A program made the position numbers and the translations under genes. A stretch of DNA of 64,000 nt from Nymphaea colorata. Its lineage: Eukaryota > Streptophyta > Magnoliopsida > Nymphaeales > Nymphaeaceae. The notes under the pieces are model-generated. The model was given only the letters and a program-made list of their open reading frames with translations. It did no database searches and was not told the origin of the DNA. Each line of letters opens with the position of its first letter. Position 1 is the first letter of the stretch. Below are positions 1 through 10,059 of the stretch, in pieces. The DNA is taken from positions 22,505,300 through 22,569,299 of the forward strand of contig NC_045142.1 in the NCBI RefSeq assembly GCF_008831285.2, in the 5' to 3' direction.

Positions 1-195
1 CCAGAAGATGAAATCCGCAAATTTATATATGAGAGTATTACACGTCCTGTGTTCGAACGGGGAGAGTTACTAAGAGACACTCCAAACATTCAGACAACAT
101 CCCTACAATTCATTGCACTCATTGCAACTTCTAAGTGGTCCAAACAAGTAGGCTGTGCAAATGGTTTAAAGATTGACCACACCCTCAGCTTATAA
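1..195 (+). CDS. partial open frame entering from the left edge, unknown
   Basis: Frame 1 is open from the first base for 64 codons and stops at TAA 193-195. The composition is protein-like (it begins PEDEIRKFIYESITRPVFER and has a Trp and few low-complexity runs). I recognise no family. It could be the end of an exon or of a transposon ORF that starts outside the window, or a chance open stretch. No splice signal or start codon can be judged because the left part is missing. Confidence 0.2.
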   Translation, partial: PEDEIRKFIYESITRPVFERGELLRDTPNIQTTSLQFIALIATSKWSKQVGCANGLKIDHTLSL

Positions 196-862
196 GCGTT
201 TCAGATCTTACCAACTTTCTGTCCCATCAAACAAGCTTGAGAAAATAAAAAATCATGGCTTTTAGGTGGTGAACGTGAGGAACATTACCCAACCTATCGT
301 CTCTTAGGATACAAGACCTACTGCTTTTCTATGCGTTAAGGTGTCATCTTTATATGACATCATACTAAAAATGCACCCGCACTAGCACTAAGAGATGTGT
401 AGTCTCCAGGGGCATATGCCCCATAGAACTCACTCTCTGAAATGTTAATCTAGTATTGAAGTTACATCACTTGTGTCCAGTTATATGGAGTAGCCCCACC
501 CCATTATGTCAACTCCCCGTGGTCGTTACTTGTGCCCCATAAAAAAAAAAAGGAAAAAAAATTCTGGCTTCGCCCAGCCCTCAAGGCTATGAATCATAAC
601 TTTGTTGGATAAATCTAACTTGGACTTGTTCTCCTAATTATATGTTTGAACTTGTCCTTGGGGTTTTTGTGAATCTGCTGCAAAAAAGGTAAATTCATGA
701 AACACCTTTTAAAATATCTAATAATTCTAACTAATTTTTAAAACGTCGAACAGTACATTAAAGAAGGTCGCCTCGGCACCCTTTCATTGGAGGGCGCTTA
801 GTCTTTTTTTGCTAGTTTCATGTCAATATGTTCACGCAGGCTATGTCACCTGAGGGCAGGGT
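196..862. other. no recognisable gene
   Basis: This is AT-rich DNA with an A-run at 540-560. Just after it, near 561-577, lies a short ATTCTGGCTTCGCCC motif that resembles the end of the repeated GCTCCGCCACT-ended element seen elsewhere in the window. I see nothing coding. Confidence 0.4.
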
Positions 863-898
863 GTGGGTGCGGGGCCGGAGTGGTACATCCTAAAAAAT

Positions 899-1354
899 TT
901 AGATGTGACAGTTGGCTCTGTAGGTGGACCACTGAAGTGGGTCAACATGGATGGTGTCTGGCCAAGCATGGTCACAATGGTAGCACATTGGCCATATGAG
1001 GTTGCTACCAGCGTCCATTGTGGCCCAGTAGGGGGAGGATGGGATACAAAGTGAGATTTCCATCAGATACTCGCCAGAGCCAGGCATCACAGGGCTGGAG
1101 ATTGTGCTGGTAGTGTCGTCAAACCAAGAAGTGATGTTGGCGGGAGCACAACAATGAGCACAGAGCGCCTGCTCGGCTCGTTGAGCTAGAGTGGACGAAG
1201 GGTAGAGAGAGGAACATAGATGATTCTCAATGAATGAGGTCTTACAGAAAAGCCGATAAGTTTGGAAGCGAAAATGGTGAAGAGTTAGGCAATGGAGCAA
1301 GTAGGAGCAGCTGCAGGAGGAGGGAAGAATGCTAAGGAGGGAAGAAGCAGCCAT
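899..1354 (-). pseudogene. nepenthesin/CDR1-type aspartic protease, N-terminal fragment (copy A)
   Basis: Plant A1B aspartic proteases are secreted or vacuolar peptidases with two catalytic Asp motifs. Read on the minus strand from the ATG at 1354, this piece has a hydrophobic N-terminus, then TLAQRAEQ, then GSGEYLMEISL followed by the first active-site region. That region reads DAGSNLIW where the other copies have DTGSDLIW, so Thr and the second Asp are replaced. The N-terminal part is out of frame relative to copies B and D: the ELIHRDSSLSP stretch seen in B is lost. The second catalytic motif and the whole C-terminal lobe are absent. It aligns with copies B and D over the N-terminal part and its promoter. 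It is a truncated, decayed paralogue and not a working enzyme. Confidence 0.75.
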
Positions 1355-1397
1355 GGTGAACGCTCAAGGGTCGCTGTGTTAAGGAGACAGTGTTGGA

Positions 1398-1408
1398 CAT
1401 TTATAATA
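1398..1408 (-). promoter_or_regulatory. TATA-like box upstream of protease copy A
   Basis: The plus strand reads ATTTATAATA, giving TATTATAAAT on the minus strand about 45 bases before the ATG of copy A. The same box sits at the same distance in copy B, so it was probably the core promoter of the ancestral gene. Confidence 0.45.
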
Positions 1409-1419
1409 GATGTCATAAT

Positions 1420-1860
1420 TTATTCATCCTCTTCATGTGGAATGTCCTCACCAGCATATGCAGGCTTCACCTTCTTTAATGTTCAAAAGGAGTAAGGGCC
1501 ACATTATGGCCCCCATCCTCGCACTTCCAAATTCTGAGATGATCACTACTGTTCAGGGCGTCATTGTCAAAAGTCCAAAAGAAATTGCAAATTCCAAAGA
1601 TGGCCACTACTAATGGTGCAAGAGTCACTCTCATAAAGCAGTTTTTTATTATCCAGCACCACAATTCCTCAATCTATTCACTTCAATACTTGCAGGATAG
1701 ACAAACCAAATTGAAATACTCATCTCCACAATATGTTTATGGCATGACTAATAACAACTACAAGTGCCATGAGTGAAATATGAAGAGGTATATCAATAAC
1801 TCAAGGTGGTCTCCAGTGCAGAAGCTACATTATAGCTGATGCGGGCAATTAGCCCACAAC
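1420..1860. repeat. dispersed repeat, copy 1 (partner 41330-41760)
   Basis: This stretch matches 41330-41760 in the same orientation: a shared GGAATGTCCTCACCAGCATA, then several further blocks down to a GGGCAATTA/CCCACA element. On the minus strand the first part of the partner reads as an acidic peptide (EGEPAYAGEDIPLEGDED), which suggests the tail of a decayed protein, perhaps of a transposase. I cannot name the family. Confidence 0.6.
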
Positions 1861-2087
1861 CAGCCCACAAGATCAGATCCCTAGTGAACAAATACAAACC
1901 ACAACAACAAACAAGCTATAGGCAATGACCAATAACCTATTTCCGTTGCAACACCCATCCCTCGCAAAAACCAAGACTCGCCCTTGTTCCTTTGTAGTGT
2001 AGCAAAAAACTTTTGGCTAGCTAATGGTCGTTGCCAGTAGCCTCAGATCACCTGCGGATGTTTTAGAAGTGCAAGGACAGGAAGCCT

Positions 2088-2344
2088 GGCATCTGGCCCG
2101 GTACCCGGTACTTGGCTTGATACCGGGCCTGAAAGACCACCCAGTCGGCCTGATGGGGCCCGATTCGGCCTGATAATTTTTATATATTTTATTTAATAAT
2201 AATATATCATTATTAAAATGTGTTTGTATTTAAAAATTTTATTTATATTAAAATATATATTTTTTTAATCGGGTCGAGCCCAACCTCGGGTTTTGGGCAT
2301 GATCGGGCCCAGGTTGGTTCGGGGGTCGGGTGCTGCCAGATGTC
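2088..2344. mobile_element. MITE-like element with GC-rich arms and AT core
   Basis: The 257-bp block starts GGCATCTGGC and ends GCCAGATGTC, an inverted repeat of about 10 bp. Both arms are rich in CCCGG/CGGGC and enclose an AT-only core (2176-2265). The flanks (GGAAGCCT and AAGGCCTA) are similar but not identical, so a target duplication is uncertain. It has the same architecture as the element at 35937-36161, which does have flanking duplications. Non-autonomous hAT elements look like this, but the superfamily is an inference. Confidence 0.45.
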
Positions 2345-2613
2345 AAGGCCTAGCGCAGGTCATTCCCAGCTTTTATCCAATGATGTACCCATGTGAGAAA
2401 ACTGTTGCAATCAATATAAGGTTAGAAAACAGCAACCTCTCCAAAGATCAATCAACATAATTGGTCTCCACTCAGCAAGTAATTGGGATGGTCATAAACC
2501 AACGTACTACTTATTATGGAAGTGCCTCACGTTTCCCTCCTTCCTTAATACTCTCTTGATGTATAAGGCATGACTGATTTATTGACAAAATTATTACAAA
2601 TAAAAAACGTTGT

Positions 2614-2713
2614 TTTCTTTGCTCGTGGATGCAGCTGCAAAGCCAAACCACGTAAAACGGTGCAGCCTCTTTCTCTCTATCATCCTTATCTTTCATTAAA
2701 TCTCAGTCTATCA
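2614..2713 (+). repeat. end of 5' LTR of copia 1
   Basis: The segment GCTCGTGG...TCTCAGTCTATCA is repeated with small differences at 5579-5682 and ends in CA directly before the primer site. Only the right-hand ~100 bp can be matched between the two LTRs. Confidence 0.65.
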
Positions 2714-2725
2714 TGGTATCAGAGC
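2714..2725 (+). other. primer binding site, initiator Met tRNA (copia 1)
   Basis: TGGTATCAGAGC is the standard plant copia primer site, complementary to the 3' end of initiator Met tRNA, and lies immediately after the LTR end. Confidence 0.85.
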
Positions 2726-2949
2726 GGTAAAAGATTTCTAAAGCAAAATCTTCGAGCTTCAAGAGTGAGCATTATGGAACAAGAAACGAAACAAGAAGAC
2801 AAGGTGAAGCCACATCATTCAACACGATGGATGATGCACAAGATTGAGTTCATGAACAAGGTAACCCAATCTCAAAATACTCGACGTGCTCGATGTTTCA
2901 ATATTGCCTTGGTCTAAGGCTGTTAACGATTTTCTAGTGAAATCCAATT

Positions 2950-3842
2950 AATTATATTGATGGATACCAAGAACCACCCATTAACGATCCAAAATACAAG
3001 GAATGGAGGTCCACCAAACACTATAGCATCTTACTCATAAAATCATGGAGCCCAAGATCGCAGCCAGTTTCACCTTCTTAGAAACCGCAAAAGAAGTTTG
3101 GCAAGGTGCCAAAGATGTTATGGTGAGCAGTATAATACGGCCCGTATGTATCAACTAGCACAAAAGAAGGGCAGCTTGAAAAAGGGACGTCATCTATTAG
3201 TGATACCTTGGTACTTCTAAAGAAATTTGGGATGAAATGGATATTTATATTCATTGACTTCAGATCTTACTCAGGCCAAACGTCAACGTGAACAGGAGAG
3301 TATCTTTGAAATTCTAGCCGGACTGCCTAATGATTCTGAGTAGCAATGTAGTCAAATACTTATGGCTCACGAACTGCCTTCTCTAGCTTCAGTTTTTTCC
3401 TTGCTTATGCATGAAGAGTCGGCGTAAGGCTATGGTATGCTGGCTGATGGTTGTGAAGAGACACATAATGAAGACAAAATGGCCTTTACAACAAGCAATA
3501 GTGCCCATGTCACCAACAGTGAGAGGTCTTTAAACACAAACGTGAGGACTCTATAAAAGTTAAATTACTCATTGCAAGAGGAATGGTCATTCTCGAGACT
3601 CTTGCTGGTTCCTTCATGGGAAACTAGACAAAAGGCAGAATTCAGCCTATAGAAGCATGGGTCGCAGTCAAGACAAAAGGGAAAGCAACTCTAGCCAAGT
3701 GAATCCGGCCATCTCCTCATCGGAAAACCAAATCATGCTGGAAAACTGGCTGAAATGATAAAGATCTTCAAGTTCAAGGACAGCCGGCATCTCAATTACA
3801 TTAGGTGGCAAAGGTACAAGCAAAACAGGTACGACCCTTACT
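2950..3842 (+). pseudogene. copia 1 gag remnant with zinc-knuckle trace
   Basis: Gag-like pieces appear in shifting frames. PKYKEWRSTKHYSI near 2990 matches DPTYREWRSTNHLIMSW in the gag of element 2. MYQLAQKKGSLKKG is near 3145 and RQREQESIFEILAGLPND near 3280. Near 3570, HCKRNGHSRDSCWFLHGKL is the typical end of a copia CCHC knuckle, but the first Cys position is lost. At least six stops or frameshifts interrupt it. Gag would have formed the virus-like particle; this copy cannot. Confidence 0.6.
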
Positions 3843-4564
3843 ATGGTTAATAACATTGAGGGTAAGGATTTGCAATGGGTAGTTGACTCAGGGGCCACAG
3901 ATCACATGGCCAATAAATCTTTTTTCTTAAGTTCATATGTTCATTCTAGAGATATTGGTCCTCTTGCCACTGCCAACGACGCTCCTATAACTGTGAAAGG
4001 ATTAGGTAACATAGATTTTTTTAACACAAGTTACACTAGCAAGGAGCTTGTTATGCCTAAGCTTACTACCAATCTTCTATCGGTTGCAAAATGACTAAGG
4101 AGTTAAATTGCAATGTAGTATTTTCTGCTATTAATGTCATTTTTCAGGATCAGATGACTCAGAAGATGATTGGTGAAGGACAACTTGTCAATGGACTCTA
4201 TCAAATAAGAACCATGAATCATGCACTGAATGTAAATCATTCAACGATGGAAATATCTGGCATCAAAGAATGGGTCAATCCATCTTCTAGAGTTTTAGAT
4301 TACTTATTTCCTAATCTGTGCTTCAATTGTAGAGAGTGTGGAATATGCAAATTTGCTAGAATGACTAGACCTAAATTTACTTTATTTTATTCCATTATCC
4401 AAACACCATTTGATTTGATACCTCTTATGTTTGGGGCCCTACCCTTTGATTCTATGGATAGATTTTATTACTATGTGCTGTTTATTGATGATTTTTCTAA
4501 GTCTACATGGGTCTATTTTATGAAAATAAGTCTGAATGCTCTCTCACTTTTAAATCTTTTATAA
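3843..4564 (+). pseudogene. copia 1 protease and integrase N-terminal part
   Basis: The first frame (3843-4094) contains WVVDSGATDHM, the copia aspartic-protease active site, followed by TTNLLSVAK. The next frame (4091-4564) overlaps it by four bases, so a frameshift separates protease from integrase. The second part has the GAG-pre-integrase pattern (GLYQIR, C-x2-C-x2-CKFARM) and the start of the integrase core (FDLIPLMFGALP, YYYVLFIDDFSKSTWVYF). The expected Asp in the HxDxWGP-type motif is changed. The integrase is cut off near 4564; its C-terminal half is missing and reverse-transcriptase leader sequence follows. Confidence 0.75.
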
Positions 4565-4599
4565 AATGATTGAAACTCAATATGCATTAAAAATAAGTC

Positions 4600-5580
4600 T
4601 GTGGCTGATGCACATGAAGCTAATAATGAGACTCATGCTGAGAATGAGTGCCCAACAAATGATCATGAACTTGCAACAACGACTGAAGATGTAGAGAACA
4701 GCCAACACTTATCAGAAGATAAAAAGGATTAGGCAGCTCCTTCACGCCTAGTTGATTATGAAACCTACCCAATCAGCAAGTATGTGTCGTACAATCAAAT
4801 TTTTGACCACCCTGCCAAGTTTACTAGAAATCTTGATAGCATTCAGGAGCCCAAGTCCTTTCATTAGGCTTAAGGTGATCTTAATTGGAGGAAGGCTATG
4901 AACAAAGAGCTAGAAGCTCTAAGGTGAAACAAAACTTGGGAAGTTGTCATTCCTCCAAAGTGCACATGCATAGTGGGGTGCAAATGACATTATAGAGTAA
5001 AATACAAAGCGATCGCACCTTGGACAGTACAAGGCTCGTCCAGTGGCTAAGGGGTTCACCTGACAATAGGTTGGATTATGAAGAAATATTTGCACCTATT
5101 GCAAAGATGAATACATGAGAATGTTTCACTCTATTGCTTGCAACTTGAATTGATGTCTTCATCATTAGATGTCAAAAAACCCTTTTCCCAAGGAAAACTC
5201 AATGAAGAAATTTGTGTCTTTACCTCCCGGTCATCCAGATGAAAGGAAAGGAAGAGTCTGCAAATTAAATAAAGCCATATATGGCTTGAAACAATCTCCT
5301 AGACTTGGTACATAAAGTTGGGTCAGGCATTGGAAAAAACAGGGTATCACAAATGTCACAAAGACAATAGTTTATTTGTCAAAAAACTTGGGAGAACATC
5401 ACTGTGGTTCTAATTTACATGGAGACATAGTCGTGGCTAGAAACGACACATTTGAAAAAAACTTCAACATAAAGGATTTGGGAAAACTCAAACACTTTCT
5501 TGGCATTGAAGTTGCTCAATCTCATAAAGGTATCTTGCTGTGTCAAAGAAAGTATGCATTAGATATCTCAAAAACATTGG
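4600..5580 (+). pseudogene. copia 1 reverse transcriptase remnant
   Basis: Pieces of the RVT_2 domain are readable in order: NWRKAMNKELEAL near 4883, HYRVKYKA near 4990, LDVKKPFSQGKLNEEICV near 5165, KLNKAIYGLKQSPR near 5260 and [19 protein letters not shown] near 5464. The YVDD catalytic box, expected near 5410, is destroyed (Y-M-E-T then a stop in that frame). The frame changes several times. Homology stops near 5580 at the LTR tail, so RNase H is absent. Confidence 0.7.
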
Positions 5581-5682
5581 TTTCTCTTGCTCGTGGACGA
5601 AGGCTGGAAGCCGAACCATGTAAAACTGGTGCAGCCTCTTTTCTCTCTATCATCTTCTTCTTTGATTAAATCTTAGTCTATA
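5579..5682 (+). repeat. truncated 3' LTR of copia 1
   Basis: It matches 2614-2713 (GCTCGTGGA, CGAACCATGTAAAACTGGTG, CTCTCTATCAT, TTAGTCTAT). The LTR left part is deleted together with RNase H, and no target duplication can be read. Confidence 0.6.
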
Positions 5683-5780
5683 CTATAAATCTGAAAATTT
5701 ACATGGATAAAAATGACAGATTCAGATTAGACATCCCTACCAAGTCTGAATTAAGAATGTATTTATTAAAGAAGGAATCG

Positions 5781-5933
5781 TTAAAATTTACTTGTTTCCA
5801 CCATTCTTTCCTCCTGTTCTACTTCAAACTTCCCAACATGGAAAAATGATGTATTTGATGTAATCCAAGCAAGGGTTTCCTTCAACAATGTTGCACGGGC
5901 AGTAAGCTTCTTGATTTCCACATTAACTTCTTT
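5781..5933 (-). CDS. terminal exon of an unrecognised split gene (exon E6)
   Basis: Read on the minus strand, a CTTGTAG acceptor at 5940-5934 is followed by 50 codons and TAA at 5783-5781. The peptide starts KEVNVEIKKLTARATLLKET and ends EERMVETSKF; it is hydrophilic and helix-prone. The exon begins in phase 0, exactly the phase in which E5 ends. An AATAAA polyadenylation-like hexamer lies at 5767-5762, very close after the stop. I do not recognise the protein. Evidence for a gene is the chain of phase-matching exons with AG/GT borders (E4-E6), not a family match. Confidence 0.45.
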   Translation of the reverse strand, partial: KEVNVEIKKLTARATLLKETLAWITSNTSFFHVGKFEVEQEERMVETSKF

Positions 5934-6480
5934 CTACAAGATCAAAGAATACATCAGTTTTCGGCATAAAGAAGCTACCAGCCTCAATAGACAGGACAAG
6001 CTTCTACCAGAGGAAGAAACTAATCTAGTATGCACCTTAGAAAGGACAAGCTTCTGTGAATCGATCATGCCCACCAAGTCTAGATCTGATTAACCCTCCG
6101 CTCCTTCCTGACATCCACATCTGCAGTGCCTGATAGGACCATAACTAGTTCAGATCTGATGAGATGACTCAAATGTTCTCTAGAAGAGAAATTAACTCTT
6201 GATCAACTAAGTCAATACCAGCTTCATGCCATCAAGGGACAAAATGCAAGTTCCTACTAAAAGTGACTTGATACTAATGAAACTACAAGAAAAGGAGGAA
6301 ATTTGGAAATTCAAACTGTTACAGTCTTAAGGTATTAGAAGCAAAGTAGTTTTACAAACAAATCATGAGAATATATATTGTTACATTAAAGAGAGGCAGC
6401 TCTTTGCAAGTGCACCATGTCTCAACAGCAACTATGTGTTTCAACAACTGTACTATGTAGATTACAACTGCGACATGTAC

Positions 6481-6584
6481 CTTGTTTCCAATAGCTATAG
6501 GTGTGCCATCAGTCTTAAGAATAATATTTGTAATTTCACCACTACATTCTACTTGTTGAGTGCATTGGCCCCTGTAACAACATT
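6481..6584 (-). CDS. internal exon E5 of the same split gene
   Basis: The acceptor TTTCTAG (ending at 6585) and donor GTACAT (from 6480) enclose 104 bp. Two bases complete the codon left open by E4 (A+AA = Lys) and 34 codons follow, ending in phase 0. The peptide begins CCYRGQCTQQVECSGEITNI and ends GTPIAIGNK; it contains four Cys in the first 13 residues. Whether these bind metal or form disulfides is unknown. The frame stays open on both sides of the borders, so exon limits rest on the splice signals and phases. Confidence 0.45.
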
Positions 6585-6668
6585 CTAGAAATAAAATCAG
6601 CATTAACCCGATAGAAGAATACCAAGATAAAATCAAGAGAAAGGATTAAGTAGGCCAAGTAAGGTTAC

Positions 6669-6790
6669 TTAAAACAGCAAGAAGGCAATGTGCAGTATAA
6701 AAGCTATAATCCCAACAGATCTTCGACACTCCATGAGCAGCAATTAGGGCACAGACATTAGCAAAGAGGATTCTTACATCCATAGTAGTG
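6669..6790 (-). CDS. internal exon E4 of the same split gene
   Basis: The acceptor TATGTAG ends at 6791 and the donor GTAACC begins at 6668. The 122 bp give one base, 40 codons (start TTMDVRILFANVCALIAAHG, end YTAHCLLAVL) and one trailing base that pairs with E5. The upstream phase (two bases expected from the previous exon) does not match exon E3, so an exon is missing or unread between 6800 and 6985, or the copy is broken there. Confidence 0.4.
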
Positions 6791-6989
6791 CTACATAGTA
6801 ATAAGACTATGAATAATCATCTTAGCCATGTGTTGCAGGAGGAAGGCCTTGAAGTTGTTCAGTACAAGGTGCATATCAAAAAGTACAAGGTCATAAAATT
6901 CTAATAAATAAGTAGATTGCATTGATTTTCAAATAAATATGTTCATTCATACAAAGTATGTGGAATGGATCAAAGAGAGTGGGTCTTAC

Positions 6990-7058
6990 AAAAGCTTTGA
7001 ATGCTGGACGATGTGCAGCCATCTCATATATAGAGAATCTGAAAACCATATCCAAAGC
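6990..7058 (-). CDS. possible exon E3 of the same split gene
   Basis: The acceptor ATATAG (ending 7059) and a good donor GTAAGA (from 6989) enclose 69 bp, 23 codons in phase 0: ALDMVFRFSIYEMAAHRPAF and three more residues. It matches the phase of E2 but not that of E4. The product is unrecognised. Confidence 0.35.
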
Positions 7059-7514
7059 CTATATTTAAAAATTAGTACAATTATCATATAAAGGTATTGG
7101 CCATCATGGAAAACACGGGAGAGAGAGAAGAGACCAAATATCAGATTCGAAACCATATTGAAAGGCTTATTATAGATTGTATGAGAGTGTTATAAGATTA
7201 TATAGGTTAACCACAATCTACTAAAACTTTTTCGAGGACCCAAAGGAATTAATCAACAAAAGGTATGCAAAACACAACGAGCAGAAGCTATGGTTAGAAA
7301 ACATGCTTGAAATGTAGAATGATTTGTAACTGCACCTACTAAAAACCATGATATTCTCTTTGACTTAGCAATTACTTACAAGACACACTATTAGAAAGGT
7401 GCTCGTAAAAGATGGTAGAGAATATAAATAAACATGCATTAAAAGATAGATATAAATACGTAAAAAATAGCTATGTGTATACATAAATAAATAGAGAACT
7501 AATGTCAGTATCAC

Positions 7515-7578
7515 TTGAAATAATATGTCACCTTTTGAGTCTTTGACAACTTTGAAGAAACCAAATGTCAAATTAGGA
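7515..7578 (-). CDS. possible exon E2 of the same split gene
   Basis: The acceptor CACACAAG and donor GTGATA enclose 64 bp: one base, then 21 codons (PNLTFGFFKVVKDSKGDILF plus Gln) ending in phase 0, which matches E3. The donor is weak. A further possible exon (VVLQGTIEGILDYLERAV, minus strand near 8030-8090) does not match in phase and is left out. Confidence 0.3.
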
Positions 7579-7599
7579 CTTGTGTGTAAAAAAAAAGTG

Positions 7600-10021
7600 T
7601 AGCAATGCTGCCAAACTACCATACTCACAAATAACATTTCGGAGTTTTAAATGGCAAGGGTTTTCTTGGATATAAAATGGAAACCTTGAAAGTAAAGGGA
7701 AAAATATAGTAAATTTTCATAAAATAAGAAAAAAAAATAGGAAAAATAAAATAAATGAGAAACTAATAACACAACATCAAAAGATAAGTACATTTGCAAC
7801 AAATAAAAACTAGAAAATGAAAAAAAACGTTTGGCATTGAAAAAAAGAAAAAATGTTTTAACGTTCGTTTTTTTGTTAAACGTGTGTTTTTTTGTTTAAC
7901 GTTTTTAAAAAAAAACATATTTTTTTCAAAAAAACATGTTCTTTTAAGTTTTAAATGACAATTTAATTTATCATGTTCTTTGTGACACTACAAACTACTT
8001 ATATGTATCCACACCATTACCCACTGCTCTTTCAAGATAATCCAAGATGCCCTCTATTGTTCCTTGCAACACCACCTTTCAAATCAAATAGAACTTGAAC
8101 ATCATATTTGAAAAGAATTAACATGGCATTATTATGAGAACAGTCACAGAAGAAACCTCAAAATGATCGAATGTGGTCAGACTAAGAGAAATGATATTGA
8201 AAGATATACAAAATGTGTCATTTCTAAGATTCTAACATTTAAATCCACAAGAGGGTGGGGGGGAGGGGGAGAGAGCTAAACTACAATAACCACGAACACA
8301 CAATTATGACCAAATAAAACCCCGTTGTACTTATAGGTGACAAAAGTCTAGAACTTTTGTTCCTATAAAAACAATTCATTTCTAAGTGTTGGATTATATT
8401 CATGGCTGGACTCGATGTTAAAAACTCAATTTTTTCAACATCAGAATTGAAGCAATGTCAAAATTTTACAAAAAAATTATGAAAAATGCAATTTCAAAGC
8501 AAATTTCGAATCTAAAGAACAATTTAAATTCAAATCATGAATTTGACTCGTGACACGAATCCTAACGTAGGATTATGAGTCCAAACTGGATTCGAATTAG
8601 AATTTGAAATCCCAATCCAATTACAAATGTAATTTGAAATCCATATCCAATTGCAAAATTCAAATTTTGATTTAAATCTGAGAATTAGATCTAATTCGGT
8701 CTAGAATGATGTGTGGGACCCACGTGTAGTGCCACCTAGGTCAGTGGTCAAAAGCCCCAAGGGGTTACGCACTTCTTCTTTTCAAAAATATCTCCTGACA
8801 ATTATTTACTCAGTCAAAGTACAATTTAGCTCAATCAAGATCTTTCCTAACTCAAATTCATCAAATTATCTCAATCAAATCAATATCAGCTTGCAGATGA
8901 GCTTCGACTTTGGTCATTTGGTCAAATTTGACTAATTTAGACAATTGTGCCCTTCTATAATCAAATTAAGATTTCAGAACTTAAATTGGGATTTTATGAA
9001 AGGAAAATGTATATTTAATTTGTCAAATATATAAATCAAAAAATTGAAATTGAATATTTAAAACCAAATTTTGATTCAATTGAGATCCATTTTCAATCAA
9101 ATTATGGACGAAAATACCTTTTTAAGCCAAATTTAATAAAATTTTCAAAATTTATTCAAATTTAAATTCAATTGTTATGATTCAATAACATTTAGAGCTT
9201 AGTATTTTTGAGGTCTTCATCAAATTGCTGAGCAATGAGCTAGAAGGAAAAGCCAAGGAGGAGAAAAAAAAACATCCAAGCCCTTCCCTCTCTCTCATTT
9301 CCTTCTTCACCTTCCCTATTCTCTTTATCGATTTTGCCAAGTTAGGTTGGTTAAGTGAACCCTTACTTAGGATTTTCATGGTGAGAGGCTGTCTCTTCCC
9401 ATTGCAAATTCCAACAAGTAAGCCATTTTTCTTCTTACTTTGCTAAGCTTGAATCCAAGTTTGGATTCTTGCTTAGGATTGCTTGAATTAGAAAACAAGC
9501 AAGGAGGAAGATCAAGCACCAAGACCGACCATAAAGTAGGTAATTCCAATCCATTTTTCTTCTATTTCAGTTTCTTGCTATTTATTTTTAATTCCAGCAC
9601 TCGTGGGAAGGATTTATTTTCATATTTTTCATGGTTGGGAATGACGTCCAGCTAAAGAAAAAGCCACGAATCAAATGTATATATCAATGCATGATGCATG
9701 CATGAATTAGTGATTTCCACGTGAGAAAGAGGTTTGCTATAGTATATATAATATAAATGCCAATTATGGACGGACACATTCTTATAAAAGTGATCCACCT
9801 TTGCATGGTGAAATTAAAGATGAACCAGCTTGAGTGTTCTCTTTTTTCCTTTCATTTAAAAGTCATCTTAATTTGTGTTTTTTTTATTTTAATTGATCAA
9901 GGGCGGTAGAAGGGATTAGAAACCAGTTTTCAATCTCCCTACATAAAGAAACCCAGCCATTAATCATCATGATTCATAGGCCATGTGATCCCTAGTTAAA
10001 ATTTCATTTGGAGGGATAACT

Positions 10022-10059
<38 letters not shown>

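Larger units (their letters stand above)
2600..5682 (+). mobile_element. Ty1/copia retrotransposon 1, decayed and internally deleted
   Basis: It contains remnants of both LTRs, a tRNA-Met primer site and, in order, gag, protease, integrase and reverse transcriptase remains, broken by many frameshifts and stops. RNase H and most of the 3' LTR are missing: reverse-transcriptase homology runs directly into the LTR tail near 5580. The total of about 3.1 kb is short for a copia element. The true left end of the 5' LTR cannot be placed because the 3' LTR copy is truncated. It is from a different lineage than elements 2 and 3. Confidence 0.8.

Noticed and set aside
2714-2725. Part of a tRNA gene
   Set aside because: TGGTATCAGAGC is the retrotransposon primer site; no cloverleaf surrounds it here or at 46869.
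8030-8090. Additional exon of the split gene (VVLQGTIEGILDYLERAV, minus)
   Set aside because: The peptide is attractive and has AG/GT borders, but its end phase does not match exon E2; kept out of the gene model.
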